This document shows positions 1 to 11,564 of a DNA stretch of 64,000 bases, one piece after another; the first letter of the stretch is position 1, and each line of letters begins with the position of its first letter. Origin of the DNA: Anseranas semipalmata (Eukaryota; Chordata; Aves; Anseriformes; Anseranatidae); NCBI GenBank assembly GCA_013399115.1, contig VXAA01001398.1, positions 20,693-84,692 of the forward strand, written 5' to 3'. A program made the translations under genes and the position numbers. The notes beneath the pieces were generated by a model. That model saw only the letters and a program-made list of their open reading frames with translations, made no database searches and was not told the DNA's origin.

Positions 1-54
1 GAGGAGAGGAGAGGAGAGGAGAGGAGAGGAGAGGAGAGGAGAGGAGAGGAGAGG
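1..54. repeat. (GAGGA)n pentanucleotide microsatellite
   Basis: About eleven uninterrupted copies of GAGGA run from the window edge to about position 54 and then break down into purine-rich sequence up to about 80. The array probably extends to the left of the window. It is a simple sequence repeat with no gene attached. Confidence 0.95.
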
Positions 55-2023
55 GGCAAGGGGGAAAGAGAAGGGAAAGAGGCAAAACATTAGCTATCTA
101 ATATCACACAGAATAGGCTTTCTAGGCCCATATATATCCATTTGGACAGATTTTATACCAAAGTTATCACTTGCAGATGACAAAAAAGAAAAAAAAATAA
201 TTTATTTTAATTTATAGTTATAAATTTTAAATTATATCTGAAGAGCATAAAGAAGAGAAAGAATGGACATCAGTAAAGTCATAGAATCAAGACTTGTGCT
301 TGATTTTCACAAATGAGTCAAAAGCTTATTCTGCAAAAAAAAGGCATTATCAGTTCTCCCAATTTTATAAGTTCATTTCAGACCTTGATAACAAGGGTGC
401 GAGGTCCCAATGAGATCATAACACCAGTATTTAACCCAGAAAAGCTACAAGGCTGTAGTTCCATGTTCAAATAGCATTCTCATTCTCTCTTTCCTTTTCA
501 CTTTCTTTTTAAATTCCAGATCATATAAGCTTTTTAATTCAGCCTGATCAATATAACACATGAATTTGTCTCTTGTCTATTTTTTCCTCTTTTTGGCAGC
601 AACAAAGAATTACTGTAATGAAATAATTTCTGGCTGGCATGGTGCCCAGCGAACTTGGGGAACTGTTGAGACTGGTTTACGTTCATTCCTCACAATAACC
701 ATCGAAATACAAAGTTCTGGAATGATAATTTATTTCTCCAGCAGCTTTATGACATTTCAATGGCCTGAAATATCCTATTTGATGGCAATTTGCATCATTA
801 TGGGTCTGCCATAAATGATGCAAATTGCCATGAAACATTGGGAAAATCCTACATCACATCTTTAGATTTCTCAGTGATGACATTTGGGTTTGCTTCAGAT
901 AATTTTATTCATTTAGTTGCAGAAAAACATATCCCTTTTATCAGGTATTACTGGACAATACATTTGGCTTTTTGGTGACTATTAAATGGGGCAAACTAAT
1001 AGAATTTTTTTCCAGTGCACTAAGCAACAGCTCAAGAGTAAAGAAAAATACATTGCTTCTGACATTGTTTACTGCCAACTAAAAAGAACCACCTACAGTT
1101 TTTCTTTTTTGTTTGTTTGTATTTTTCCTGTAGGAACCCAGATTACAGGTAGATTAACAACACTGATCCCCATTACTATTACCAGACAAAAGTTCTTACA
1201 CCTTTTGGAAAGTGACTTGCCTCTGTCTAAATTTTGCTATAGAAGATTGTCTTTCTCATTTACTGCCTATCAAAATTTAAAATATCAAGCATATAGAAGC
1301 TTTGAAGGAAAATACAGAAAGGTTGCAAACAGTAACTACTTTTGTGTTTGGTGATATATTGACTGTGAGAAGAGAGAGTCTACTGGATGGCTGTACAGGC
1401 TTGCCTGTCTTTCCAGCTGTCACTATGCATTTCCAAAACACTCATCACCTTTATGTAGGGCAAAGTCTATGCTCACCTTCATTATCATGAAACTCTTTTA
1501 ATAATTTTGTTAGTATTATCAATAATTAACTCTTTTAATAATAATTAGTTTGACTAAGTGTAGTCAATTAAATTTCTCACTTCCAGATTTAAGGCAACTG
1601 TAGGTCCAGTGCGAATACAGTTATTTGAGAACATAACAGTGAAACAGCAAAACAAGAACAAATGTAGCTACCTAGTACAGCACCAATAATGTAGTCTCCC
1701 TTCATCAGGAGAAATGCTAACTAGAAAGAAATACATACATTCTGCCTTACAACAGGAAAAATAATAGAACCTTGTGATGCCACTTTCAACTAAATTGAAC
1801 ACTATTCTTTCAAGCAGAGTTCCTATTTTCAGAGCTATGCACACTGGTATGAACCTGCAGTAATTCCTTTGAAATCAAGGGGATAGTCCTGGATCTATGC
1901 CAGTGTAGTGGGACAAGGATCAAGCCCAGTACTTGACAGAAGCTCCAAATATTCCCTCTGAGAACACTCTTGGACACCAAAAAACAATTTCAGACAGAAG
2001 ATTTTCATAAAGGCTTTTCATGC
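55..2023. other. unique AT-rich non-coding DNA
   Basis: No recognisable gene or interspersed repeat is seen. Open frames here are at most 122 codons, overlap one another and have no recognisable protein features. The only structured element is the inverted repeat at 782-831, listed separately. Small AATAAT-rich stretches occur near 1500-1550. Confidence 0.7.
782..831. repeat. 18-bp perfect inverted repeat with paired octamer motifs
   Basis: The left arm ATGGCAATTTGCATCATT (782-799) is the exact reverse complement of the right arm at 814-831, with a 14-base spacer. Each arm contains ATTTGCAT or its complement ATGCAAAT, the octamer bound by POU-domain factors. As RNA it would form an 18-bp stem. 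Outside the arms the pairing stops, so a microRNA precursor is unlikely. A cruciform or a paired binding site is possible. Confidence 0.8.
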
Positions 2024-2387
2024 CTTCAGCCTGAGGAAGAAGAAGAGAAGGCTCCGGGAAGACCTCATTGAAGCCTTACTTAAAGGGGCCTTATGAAAAA
2101 GATAGAGAGCAACTTTTTACTCAGGCAGATAATGAAAGGACAAGGGGGAATGATTTTAAACTAAAAGAGGGGAGATTTGGATTGGATGTTAGGAGGAAAT
2201 TCTTCACTCTGAGGGTGGTGAGGCACTGGAACAGGTTGCCCAGAGAAGCTGTGGATGCCCCATCCCTGGAGGTGTTCAAGACCAGGCTGGACGAGTCCCT
2301 GGGCAATCTAATCTAGGGTGTGGCATCCATGCCCATGGGAACAAGATGATCTTTAAGGTCCCTTCCAACACAAGCCATTCTGTGATG
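2024..2387 (+). mobile_element. CR1 LINE, 3' end fragment (plus strand)
   Basis: This is a 5'-truncated chicken-repeat-1 retrotransposon, the dominant LINE of birds. It starts in the GAAGAGAAGGCTCC-like part of the reverse-transcriptase ORF and runs through the segment encoding RVVRHWNRLPREAVDAPSLE. It ends in the 3' UTR with AAGGTCCCTTCCAAC and CATTCTGTGATG, a decayed form of the octamer tail. The frame from 2068 to 2316 is open for 82 codons and is the C-terminal tail of the CR1 ORF2 protein, too short for any catalytic domain. Truncation at the 5' end is normal for CR1. The copy is inactive. Confidence 0.93.
2068..2316 (+). pseudogene. C-terminal remnant of CR1 ORF2 reverse transcriptase
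   Basis: An 82-codon open segment inside the CR1 fragment. The recognisable stretch is VVRHWNRLPREAVDAPSLEV, the conserved last part of CR1 ORF2, just before the 3' UTR. The endonuclease and polymerase domains are missing because the element is truncated at its 5' end. The first ATG is a chance internal codon and not a true start. No function is expected. Confidence 0.85.
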
Positions 2388-5300
2388 CAAGGAAACCAGA
2401 TAAAACAAACCACCAAGATACATGTAACTCAGCAGAAACCATGGTTCTGCTATCCTGACCCTAGTAACTACTTGGTGGCCACCATGAGACCTAGTACTGG
2501 AGTGAAACCCTGATTTCTCTTTGGTTGGATAAAACTGAACTTCTGGAACCCATTCTGAGAGGGTAAAAAGGAGTGAGCTTCTTCCTGGGTCAAACACTTA
2601 CAGCCACCCTCTTGCAAAGAGACAAGTGTATAGTTCCTGAGACTTACTCACTTCTCAGAACAATCCAAGGACCTAAACAAACATGTTTCTTCTTTAGAAT
2701 GACGATGAAGAATAAGACTGTTATTACTCATATTGTTACATACATGGAAGATGTTTATATACTTGAAAGATCACATAGGCGGGAAAGGAAGAAGTGGATA
2801 GTTTGAGATTTGGGAGTCTACTTCTAGTCAGAGAATAACAATAACAATTTCTGCACTTACTATAGTGTATGTATATGTAAGAGATACTCATTCTCAATTC
2901 TAATGACCTGCAATAAAAGCTCTAAACGTGGTAAAACTTTAGATGTCATGTGAGCACTCTGCACCTTCCCAGAACAGATGGCCATTTGTTGTGGTTCTCA
3001 GATTTCCTCTTGTGCTGTGGCTCCATTGCCCACCGCGCCCATTCCTGTACTATCACAGGTCTATTTTTCTGAAGATCTCACTTGCAAGATATATAGACAC
3101 CTCTGTTCTAGCACATGCTTCAGAGATAATCTGCTGGGGTTTCAAGTTGACTTTTTTTGGCACTATACAAATTCGATTCCAGATTTGGATGCTCTTTAAC
3201 ATCCTGCCTCTTCATTTCACAGAGGATATCCATTTTGTCCTGACGTCACAAATTCTCAGCATTTTATTCAGTTCTCCACAGACAGCAAGGAAAAGATACA
3301 AAATTGAAAACTTGATCCAATTCTCAAGTGTGTGTAGTTGTTTCAGGGCTTCCAAATAATTTACTAGCATTCTTATTTTATTTCTAGACATAAAAATAGC
3401 TTGGACACATTTACAAGATTAATTTACTGCAGTTCAGCATCATTCTGAAAAATACCTGTCAATGCCATAGTTGTACTCAGTCTAGATAACTTTGCCAGTT
3501 GGGTTTCAGCATCGTAATTAAAGTAATATCCAATGCAACAGTTATTTAAGGAATGCAAGGTACTGAGCTAATACTGATTATCAGAGAGTAAGTCTATCTA
3601 GATATCTAGATATGTCAACAGTAATTCTCTCCATTCTTTGTCTGATAATACGCTACTTTGGGATTGCACTAGACCATCTTAGCATATTTCTTCCATCACT
3701 TTTCATAGTGTTGTTGACATTCCATTGTAGCGTAGAGATATTCAGGCATTTTTGTCAGTCATCAACTAATTTGCCAAAAGGTCTAATTTTGTGAGTCATC
3801 AGTCCTATTCATTATAATGATTTGAGATGTATTTCATTAGAATTCATGCTTGTTAAACCAATGTTAACTTCAATTTTCCATCACTGGCAAATGCAACAAA
3901 TTTATTATCTGCAAAGAAATATCATGTTTGCCTCTAGCCTGCAGACCAAGCCACACTTGAAACATGATAATAGTAGCAGAAGGAACAAAAGAATCATGAT
4001 TCCACACCAGACAGAGGGAATAAGAGACTTCCCATTTCCCAGCAGAGAACACATCTGATAATTCATAAGGAGCAAAGATTCAGAGTTGTGTCCTCATTGT
4101 CTTGTGTATATAATTCATCCAACACATACATACGCTATAAAATGATGATTACAGATTTGTAATCATTCATTAAGTTTGATCTTCTTGAACATCAGCTGTT
4201 CAGAGTTACTTCTGTTTAGTAAGTAATTATCAGGATGAAATTCTTTTTTTTTCAATCCTTCATACTGCAAATATCAGGCAGCACATCCAGAAAGAGTTTC
4301 AGTGCTGGAGTCTAGGTGAACCACTGCAAGCAATGGCACCCATCTTGTTATTATGAACTCCAAGTATTGTAGACATAGATGTGTGTAGGAGCACTGACAG
4401 TATTTAAATATTCTCGGACAAATGTAATCAGAACATGGAGGGGCTGACAACGCATTCTTGCTCTTTGAATTTTGATTTCAAAATACCTTTAGCAGTAACA
4501 ATGACATCCAAGGAAGTGTTAGGCAAAGTAGAAGAAGCAATGTTTTTGTCAGTGATGGCAACAGGGATGTAAATGGGAAAGTGCTGAAAAGTTGTCCTAC
4601 ACTAGTTAGCCTATAACATGAAGTTATATATCCTGTTTCTATTGTATAGCTTCTTTATAATCACAAGTGAGAACTGCCTACTAAGCATCCCCTGGCTGTC
4701 TTGTAAAATTAGGAAAAGATTCTAGTCAACATCAGCCCTCCTGAAGGCTTAGCAAGGAGACCCAGGGGAGCATTCCATGGAGTCATACTTAAAACATACA
4801 ATCATTTCCCATTTGGAGCATGACCTTTGTCCATGGGGTAGATGAAAAAGCCCAGGAAAGCTACAGAATGAGCCATTTAAGAGCAAGTTTCCTTTTCATC
4901 ATTATGTCATTCTCTGAGGGGCTTTTAAGAATAAAAAGTGCCACTGTCAGAGCTTCCCTGAGAAGAGTGAAAGGAAATTCACAGTAATGCTCTGAAGGAG
5001 CTCTCTAAAGATCCCAAATTCAACTGGAAATATGTCCCTGGCACCCAACATGAATGAGAACTCATGGGGACTGAAAGTCTGGTCCCAACAACTTGCCGGT
5101 GAACAGGGAACCTGCAACTGTGTGGGCCTAGAGCTGAAGGTATCACACCGGGACTGTGAAACGGAAGCTAATCTATAGCAAAGGGGAGAAACGCCTTACC
5201 GATCATCCCTGGCTCATCTGGAGGAGGCTTCCAGAAGACTGGTGAGATAGAGCTTCTCTGATTTGCACATAGCAAAACAGATTTGCAAAACACCAAAGGC

Positions 5301-5507
5301 CACATGATTGGGTACAGGGAAGGTGAGGTGGTAAAAATGTAATCACGGTGTCTGCAGGCTTATTTCTGTATGGGCAATAAATTTTCAGTCACAGTTCTCA
5401 GATGAGCAGAATATGATTTACCAGTTATTGCACTGGCTTGCTCCTACCAACGTTGCAGATATTCCATCAACAAGATGCAAATCAACTTCTCCTTATAGTA
5501 TTCAGAT

Positions 5508-5511
<4 letters not shown>
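2388..5511. other. unique non-coding DNA
   Basis: No gene is supported. It holds an 18-bp perfect palindrome (TATCTAGATATCTAGATA, 3595-3612) and scattered short frames without recognisable features. The stretch at 4900-5500 is somewhat richer in GC and ends at the poly-A run at 5512. It could be an old decayed element, but I cannot name one. Confidence 0.6.

Positions 5512-5542
<31 letters not shown>
5512..5542. repeat. poly-A run, 31 bp
   Basis: Thirty-one consecutive A residues. This could be the tail of a plus-strand retrocopy, but the preceding sequence is not a recognised gene or repeat and no target-site duplication was found. Treated as a homopolymer. Confidence 0.9.
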
Positions 5543-5548
<6 letters not shown>

Positions 5549-6282
5549 AAAAGATAACACTCACTAGCATTAAAAACAAGCAAAACCCATCCAAAATAAA
5601 GTACACACCCTGTCTACTTACTGCTCCCAAAGCTAAAGGACCTTTTTTCTGCTGTTTACAAGAACAGCTGTTCAATAGAACTACATGAAATTTATTTTCA
5701 TGTCACCACTTCCTTGCATGCTTTCTGACTGTTATGATGTCCGAAGAATATGAGAGCAATGGCATTCTTAAAATTAGGTCAATTTAGGGGCATTTGTAGG
5801 AGATTAAGAGATTAATATAAGCCCAAAAAATGTTTTGTGTGTCTGATCTGCTTTGAAAGTAATCTCTCTGTGATAGCGTCTGTATCTTTGTATTTTGCAC
5901 CACACCGATTACCTTACTTCTGATTAACAAGCAATAAATAATTATAATGTTATTTAATGCTATAAATCATGTTAGCTGTAATAGCAATGCTAGAACTGAA
6001 TTCAAGTACTAATAGTAAATTACTGCCTCTTTCTCGAATTCCTTTCCCAAAACAAAATGAATCCAAATTCAGGAAAGAACTCCAAGAAACAGGATAAAAG
6101 GTACTTGAGAGTAAGGCACAGAGAGCTGCTCCCTGCACCAAGTCTTTCCTTATGTTTGTTATTTCTTTGCTTTTCTTTAGTTGACTGGTGATGAGCAAGC
6201 CCGGAAGAATGAACTACTTGAGAAAGAGAGAGAAAGAGACGGATGGATATTGTCAGAGTGCGTTGAGTGGGAGGGCTGCTTC
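5543..6282. other. unique AT-rich non-coding DNA
   Basis: Nothing recognisable is seen apart from AT-rich text with short frames broken by stops. Confidence 0.6.
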
Positions 6283-6326
6283 TGTGTGTGTGTGTGTGCG
6301 TGTGCGTATGTGTATGTGTGTGTGTG
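6283..6326. repeat. imperfect (TG)n microsatellite
   Basis: About 44 bases of TG dinucleotides interrupted by CG and TA steps, the decay pattern typical of an older dinucleotide repeat. Confidence 0.93.
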
Positions 6327-6399
6327 CAATAACTGAGGCTCCATTCCAGTCAGCAGAACTTGGATTTCAGCCTAAACTTTGGGTATCAGATGATCGTCA

Positions 6400-7259
6400 T
6401 AATGATTCCTGCTGCCACTTTGCACTCCACAGCAAAGCACGTGACACACCCGCAGCCATGCTGAAATTAGCCCTATCCTGATGTCCCTCTCTAAATGTTT
6501 CCCCGTTATCTCCCACTTGTCTTGATAGCTAATACAGTTCCTACAGCTGCTATATCACATTAGGTCAGAGCGATGAAAACGAATGCCATTTTCTTGATGG
6601 CTTATGCAGAATTGTTGTAATTTGAATCAAGTCTCCCTAGCCTCTTTCTTTCTTTCTCTCCTATTTTTTCTGCCCCTCATACTGAATATATTGGGGCCCT
6701 GGCGAGCTGCCATTCTAACTGCACATTAGAAATGGTAGAGTTTTCCTCTATCTGATTCTCTAAAATGAGTTCACCAAAAGGTGCAGACCCAGCACATTTG
6801 TGGTTTTTCCTATAAATTACTTTAACACTGTGTCCAATCATATATATAATTTCAGATTTTCAATTTCAACTCACTGCTGTGTCAGCACAGACTCCACTGA
6901 TATGTCTAACGTATTTAGCTTAAAATGAAACGGATGGCATTTCATTACCAGGAAGATAATATTTTTGAATATGTTTGCTGCATGGCAGGATCCATCATTA
7001 TTCTGCCATTTTATGTTCAGAGTGTGTAATAGCTTTTTAATGCTTTGATGTATTTTATTTATATATGTAATATTTTTCTAATACCATGGGGTGGTTTAAC
7101 TCATTGGACACATCATACAATCTTAATTGAATGCTTTTAAGTATTAGTTGGAGGGGAGAAGGCTGAACAAATTGCCAATATTTTGTTTGAAATTTAATAG
7201 AGAGTAGCTGAAACACCGAAAAACCCATCTCATTTTCACTCCTTCCCATTGCTCCTCAG
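6400..7259. other. repeat-free block, candidate conserved non-coding element
   Basis: This stretch has almost no simple repeats and no interspersed element. Its balanced, motif-dense text includes ATTTGAATCAAG-type and TTTGAAT-type SOX/POU-like words and several AATTGAATG-like words. That texture resembles vertebrate conserved non-coding DNA. It is an inference from texture only, since no alignment was possible. It leads directly into the candidate exon at 7260. Confidence 0.3.
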
Positions 7260-7351
7260 CTCCCTCTGACACTCAAAATACTTTGAAAGGAAAAAAAAGG
7301 GGGAAAGAAAATCCCACAGTCCCCTGAGACGCTCTAGCTGTCAGCATGAAG
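7260..7351 (+). other. candidate spliced exon (92 bp)
   Basis: A strong pyrimidine tract ending in TTGCTCCTCAG (AG at 7258-7259) precedes 92 bases that end in ATGAAG. A near-perfect donor GTAAGTAA follows at 7352. The spacing and strength of both sites fit a small internal exon. If coding, the ATG at 7346 would contribute only two codons, as in a 5' exon that carries the start. It could equally be a long non-coding RNA exon. No neighbouring exon was identified, so the host transcript is unknown and the pair of splice signals may be chance. Confidence 0.3.
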
Positions 7352-9336
7352 GTAAGTAACACAGGAAATCTTGAACGTGCCCAACTGTGAATGACAGAAG
7401 CCCTCTTATTGGCGGAAGCTTCTGACAGGCCTGAAATCCTTAATACCTAGTTTCTCAGTCCTTTGACCAAAGTCATGGAATTTTAAAACTACTAAGAATT
7501 TCTTTGAAGTGTTGTGTTTTTTTTTTTTTTACTTGCAAGGAAATAATAGTACTTATGTACATTAGTGTAATGTCACAGCTAAAAGCATTCCACATGAACA
7601 GTTAAGTATTAAAGGGCATTTCTTGATATTAGCAGCAGCCGCTAAAATGAGCCACGCTAACTGCTCCTTGCACAGGACTAGTCCTGTTGTTATGCTCTGC
7701 ATGCGATTGAATAAGAATGTTCCTTGCTTAAATGAAAGTTGGCATATGACAGAGTGTGAGGTGAACTATGACCTTCCACATCCAATTCTTTAAATTACCA
7801 TGTTCTTTTTGCTTTTTCCTTTTAAAATAGTCATAGCCAGTCAGTACAGGTTTAATTTTCCAGTAGTTTCTGTTTGTTCACAGAAGGGACTTGTTCCCCA
7901 TATGACCAATTTTATATTGTGGAAAGCATCATTTTCCCAAAGCTATTTGAACTGCACTCTTCAGAGAGGAAGAAATGTTTTACTACCTTTCTTACTGCAG
8001 GGAAAGATACAAAACAGTTAAAGGAAATGTTCTCGAACAGGGCTGTTTAAAATTAAATACTTAAACTTTGTATGACTTAATGTTTTTCAGAGGTACCAAG
8101 CACCTCCTAATCCTCTTGAAGCTGGCTACACACTCCTGATAATCAGATTCCTTATTTAGACATCTAAATGGGGAGCTAGGGACTTGTCACTGCATTTTGT
8201 GGCCAGAAGCACTAGTCATCAAAAGTAGTTAGGCATTCAGATTCTGTTGAAACATGAAAGCATTTGAGACCCTAATATTTTGTGAGATCTCATTTTGGCC
8301 GTGTGGTGATTAGTAGCAGATGTCAAGAGACAGCATTTTATTTCATCTTATTTAACTGTTTGCTCAGGCAGGCCAAATATAAAGATTATTTTAAGGAAAG
8401 TGGCATTTTCTGGTATGGACTAACTGATCTAAAATTACTAGTGGAAATACTGATTGAGGATGAGGGAACAAAAGAATATTAAAAGGTATAATTAACAATT
8501 CCCAGGAAGAAGAGACTGAAAATTATCCTAACACATTGTATGGTGTTCTAGCAGGAATTGGTACTGAAAACTGAGAATATCAAAGGAGCTCTACGTTTGC
8601 TTAGCAAAAGGCATTGGAAAATAAAACATATCTGGGGAAAGTCCTTCTTATTTCTTGTTGGAGTTTACATTCTTCTTTTATGTTTTTCCCTGAAAGACAG
8701 ACCACAGAAATATTCATATCTAAAATGTAATGGATAGTTTTGTAACAGTTCCTTCTCTTGTCTTCTGAAATAATTGGATTATCAAGATAACAGCTGCAAA
8801 CCTTTTTCTCCACCATTCACAGCCAACTTTCCCCTTCATTATTATTTTACACAAACTAATTCTCCATCATCCAGTAAAATATTTTAAACTAGATTTTCAA
8901 GGGAATTTCCTATATACAGGTGTCCAAGTATGTACTAGCAAAGAGATGCAGTGAAGTTTGTGATAAGACACCTGTTACCTGTATCACTCACCTCTGTGCA
9001 TTTTCCAAGTTTCTTTCTGGGAACACCCTGCTGATAGGGCTTTTGCAGTTATGTTCTGCCTGATGATCACACAAGTGACAGGCACAACAGCTGCCAATGC
9101 TAATGCCTAAAATAACAGCAAAGTTCTCTGGCTTTCCTAGGTTAGTCTGTGTAAATGGGAACCAAGTCGTAGCCTCCTCAACAATTAGCCTTCTCCTAGG
9201 AGACAATTGCCTGATTCTTGATTCAGAATCCAATCTTCTTAATAAATTTAGAAGGTAATACAAATTTTTTGAAGGCTGTGGTCTGTCCTTCAACACCACA
9301 ATGTCATGGACTGACTGTATCTTGACAAAACTTTGG
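7352..9336. other. unique non-coding DNA
   Basis: No gene or named repeat is visible. A T-run lies at about 7507-7530. Frames are short and featureless. Confidence 0.6.
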
Positions 9337-9411
9337 GGTTTTTTTTGTTTTTTGTTTTTTTGGTGTTTTTGTTTTGTTTTGTTTTGTTTTGTTGTTGTGT
9401 TGTTGTTTTTA
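9337..9411. repeat. T/G-rich low-complexity tract with (TTTTG)n core
   Basis: T-rich sequence with a run of TTTTG pentamers at about 9366-9391, followed by TTG units. The apparent 147-codon and 64-codon frames crossing it on the two strands are products of this low complexity (K/Q/N-rich and F/C-rich) and are not genes. Confidence 0.9.
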
Positions 9412-11471
9412 GGTAACTGCCTGGTGCACATTATCAGAAAGACCTCAACTATTCACAGCTTCAGTCTGTACTTCAGTTTCTCCATTACAAGCTAATGGCT
9501 AAAATGCTTACTCACTGGAACTGTCAGTCACACAAACTCAGAGATTAGTTCTCTTGACACCCCAAGTCAACTACACCTGCTGCACTTCCACCTTTGAACA
9601 CAAGGCAGAGCCTCACAGAAGTAACCCAGACCTGAAACTGAATGTATTCAATGACTTGTATCTTTACTTAGAAACTACCCTCAATTAGAAGCTAGTCTCT
9701 AGTAGCTGTACCATTACCCTGCAAGCCTCCAGGGAAACTAATTAAATGCAATAGAAGAAAGATGTAGAGAAAATCGATTAAATATTGTAGAAACCCTGGA
9801 CTGAAATGAAGATGTATAGCAAATGCAGATCAGTCCACACATCCCAGCACCTTTCCCAAGTCATTTTAACCGTTCTGCAGAGTGTTGGCTCATATACCTA
9901 TACCGTATACTAACGCTGCAAGTGCAGTGTATCCCAGAAAACTACTGTAAAAATTCTTCAAGTTCTGTTATTCTTTTAATTAGAATATTATATAAACACA
10001 AAAATTTAAGTTGACTCATCAAAAGGTACTGCAAATATCATGTTCTGTTGATCCAGCAATAAAATAAGACCATCACAATTTTATTATTATTATTATTACT
10101 GTTAATAATAAAAATATTTTTATTTTTATTATATTAAATTGAACATATAATTAGTCCCATATTCTGAAAGACATTTGGCAGAAGTTACAACCTTCAGTAT
10201 CTTGGATGATCTGGGTCTGTGTCTATCTATGAAAAAGAGTTTGCTTATCTGATCTGCATGTGAGTATCTTAGGTCAGATGCTTCTTCAGCGTCCACCCAA
10301 TGAGAACAATGACCTTATGATGAAGTTCCTCAGATGGGTAGGTGGAACTATGTGTGCAATAACATCTGGCCTCATACTGAATTAAGAGCATGTTTTCTAC
10401 CATGATTTTCATACAAATAGCACAAAGTAATCATTATGCACATTGGTGAGAATTCAGACATAATCAGACCCACAAAATCTTCATTTAAATTTCAAGACAG
10501 GACTGAACTGAGTCAATGAGTTACACAGGGTAACAGGCTGGTTACATCATTTCCAGGGAAGTTCATTACTAGTCGCTGAGTTTCTGGAGGTATTGTGTAA
10601 TTTCATTATGGCTATGCAACAGAGTCACACAGCTTCCTTAAAGAAACAACTAAGCACTGTCTAACATGAGGTGAATATATTTGTGGAATAGAGCAACTCC
10701 AGTCCCACACCTGCAGAGAAGGTATCACATCTCTGATGCTTCAGGTTCTGTCTAAGGTGACCATCCAGTGGGTTAGTCAAACTAGACCCTGATTACAGGA
10801 ATTAGGACAGTTTGAAAGCTGCTGATTCTCAAGTATATTCCTCCAGGCCCTGTGCTAAGGAAAATCTTGAAAGATAAATCACATGGTGTCAACATTTTTC
10901 TTTTTTTCTAACATATCCATGCAATGCAAGCAACACGTATAACTTAGATTTCTCATGTACCTTACCCAGCAAAATTCTGGATATTAGACTCTTGTTTCTG
11001 AGAAGGTTGGGAACCTGTAATGTCATTGAAGGTTAACAGAAACTGCAGGAACTATGTGCTTCTCTAGATTTTCCCATACAATCTGATCTCTGCCAAGGTA
11101 GCATATTATCCATAGCTACCCTGAATAGATTAGGCAGACAGAGAAGTAAAGCAGCACTGTATCCTTCAGTTAACAAAAGCATTATGTGGGAATAAATTAG
11201 TTGCTTCTTTCAAACCTAGGTCTACTTTTCTGTAGCTTGATATTTTTGTCTTCCTGACTTCTTAAAACAGAACATATGTGAAAATCTGAGCTCCGAAATT
11301 CCAGAGTCTTGAGCTGGCAACATTACAATCTGTGATTTGATGGAAATAATGTCACTTCTAGCTATGCTTTAGTTCTGAGCTGTCTACAGCTGTGTGCTTG
11401 TTTGCAAATGTTGTTGTCATTCCCCTTTAACTTCCATATCAGGAAAGGACCATATCAGGTCCTACCACAGG
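9412..11471. other. unique AT-rich non-coding DNA
   Basis: Nothing is recognised apart from a TATT-rich low-complexity patch at 10081-10135. This would be the 3' (pol) side of the minus-strand ERV gag remnant, but I see no pol motifs here. Confidence 0.6.
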
Positions 11472-11524
11472 AAAATAAATAAATAAACAAATAAATAAAT
11501 AAACAAATAAAGAAAGAAAGAAAG
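11472..11524. repeat. (AAAT)n/(AAAG)n microsatellite
   Basis: AAAT tetramers with AAAC interruptions that shift into AAAG at the right end, immediately 3' of the minus-strand ERV gag remnant. Confidence 0.93.
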
Positions 11525-11564
11525 ATTAAGCATTTTGAAATCATAGGCCTAATCAAGACCTCTG

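Noticed and set aside
782..831. Inverted repeat as a microRNA precursor
   Set aside because: The stem is only 18 bp and pairing does not continue below it, so it lacks the longer stem of a microRNA hairpin.
5100..5542. Sequence before the 31-A run as a processed pseudogene
   Set aside because: No recognisable coding sequence precedes the A-run and no target-site duplication was seen.
8988..9431. 147-codon minus-strand open frame
   Set aside because: Its start lies in the (TTTTG)n tract, giving a K/N/Q-only N-terminus. The rest has no recognisable motif.
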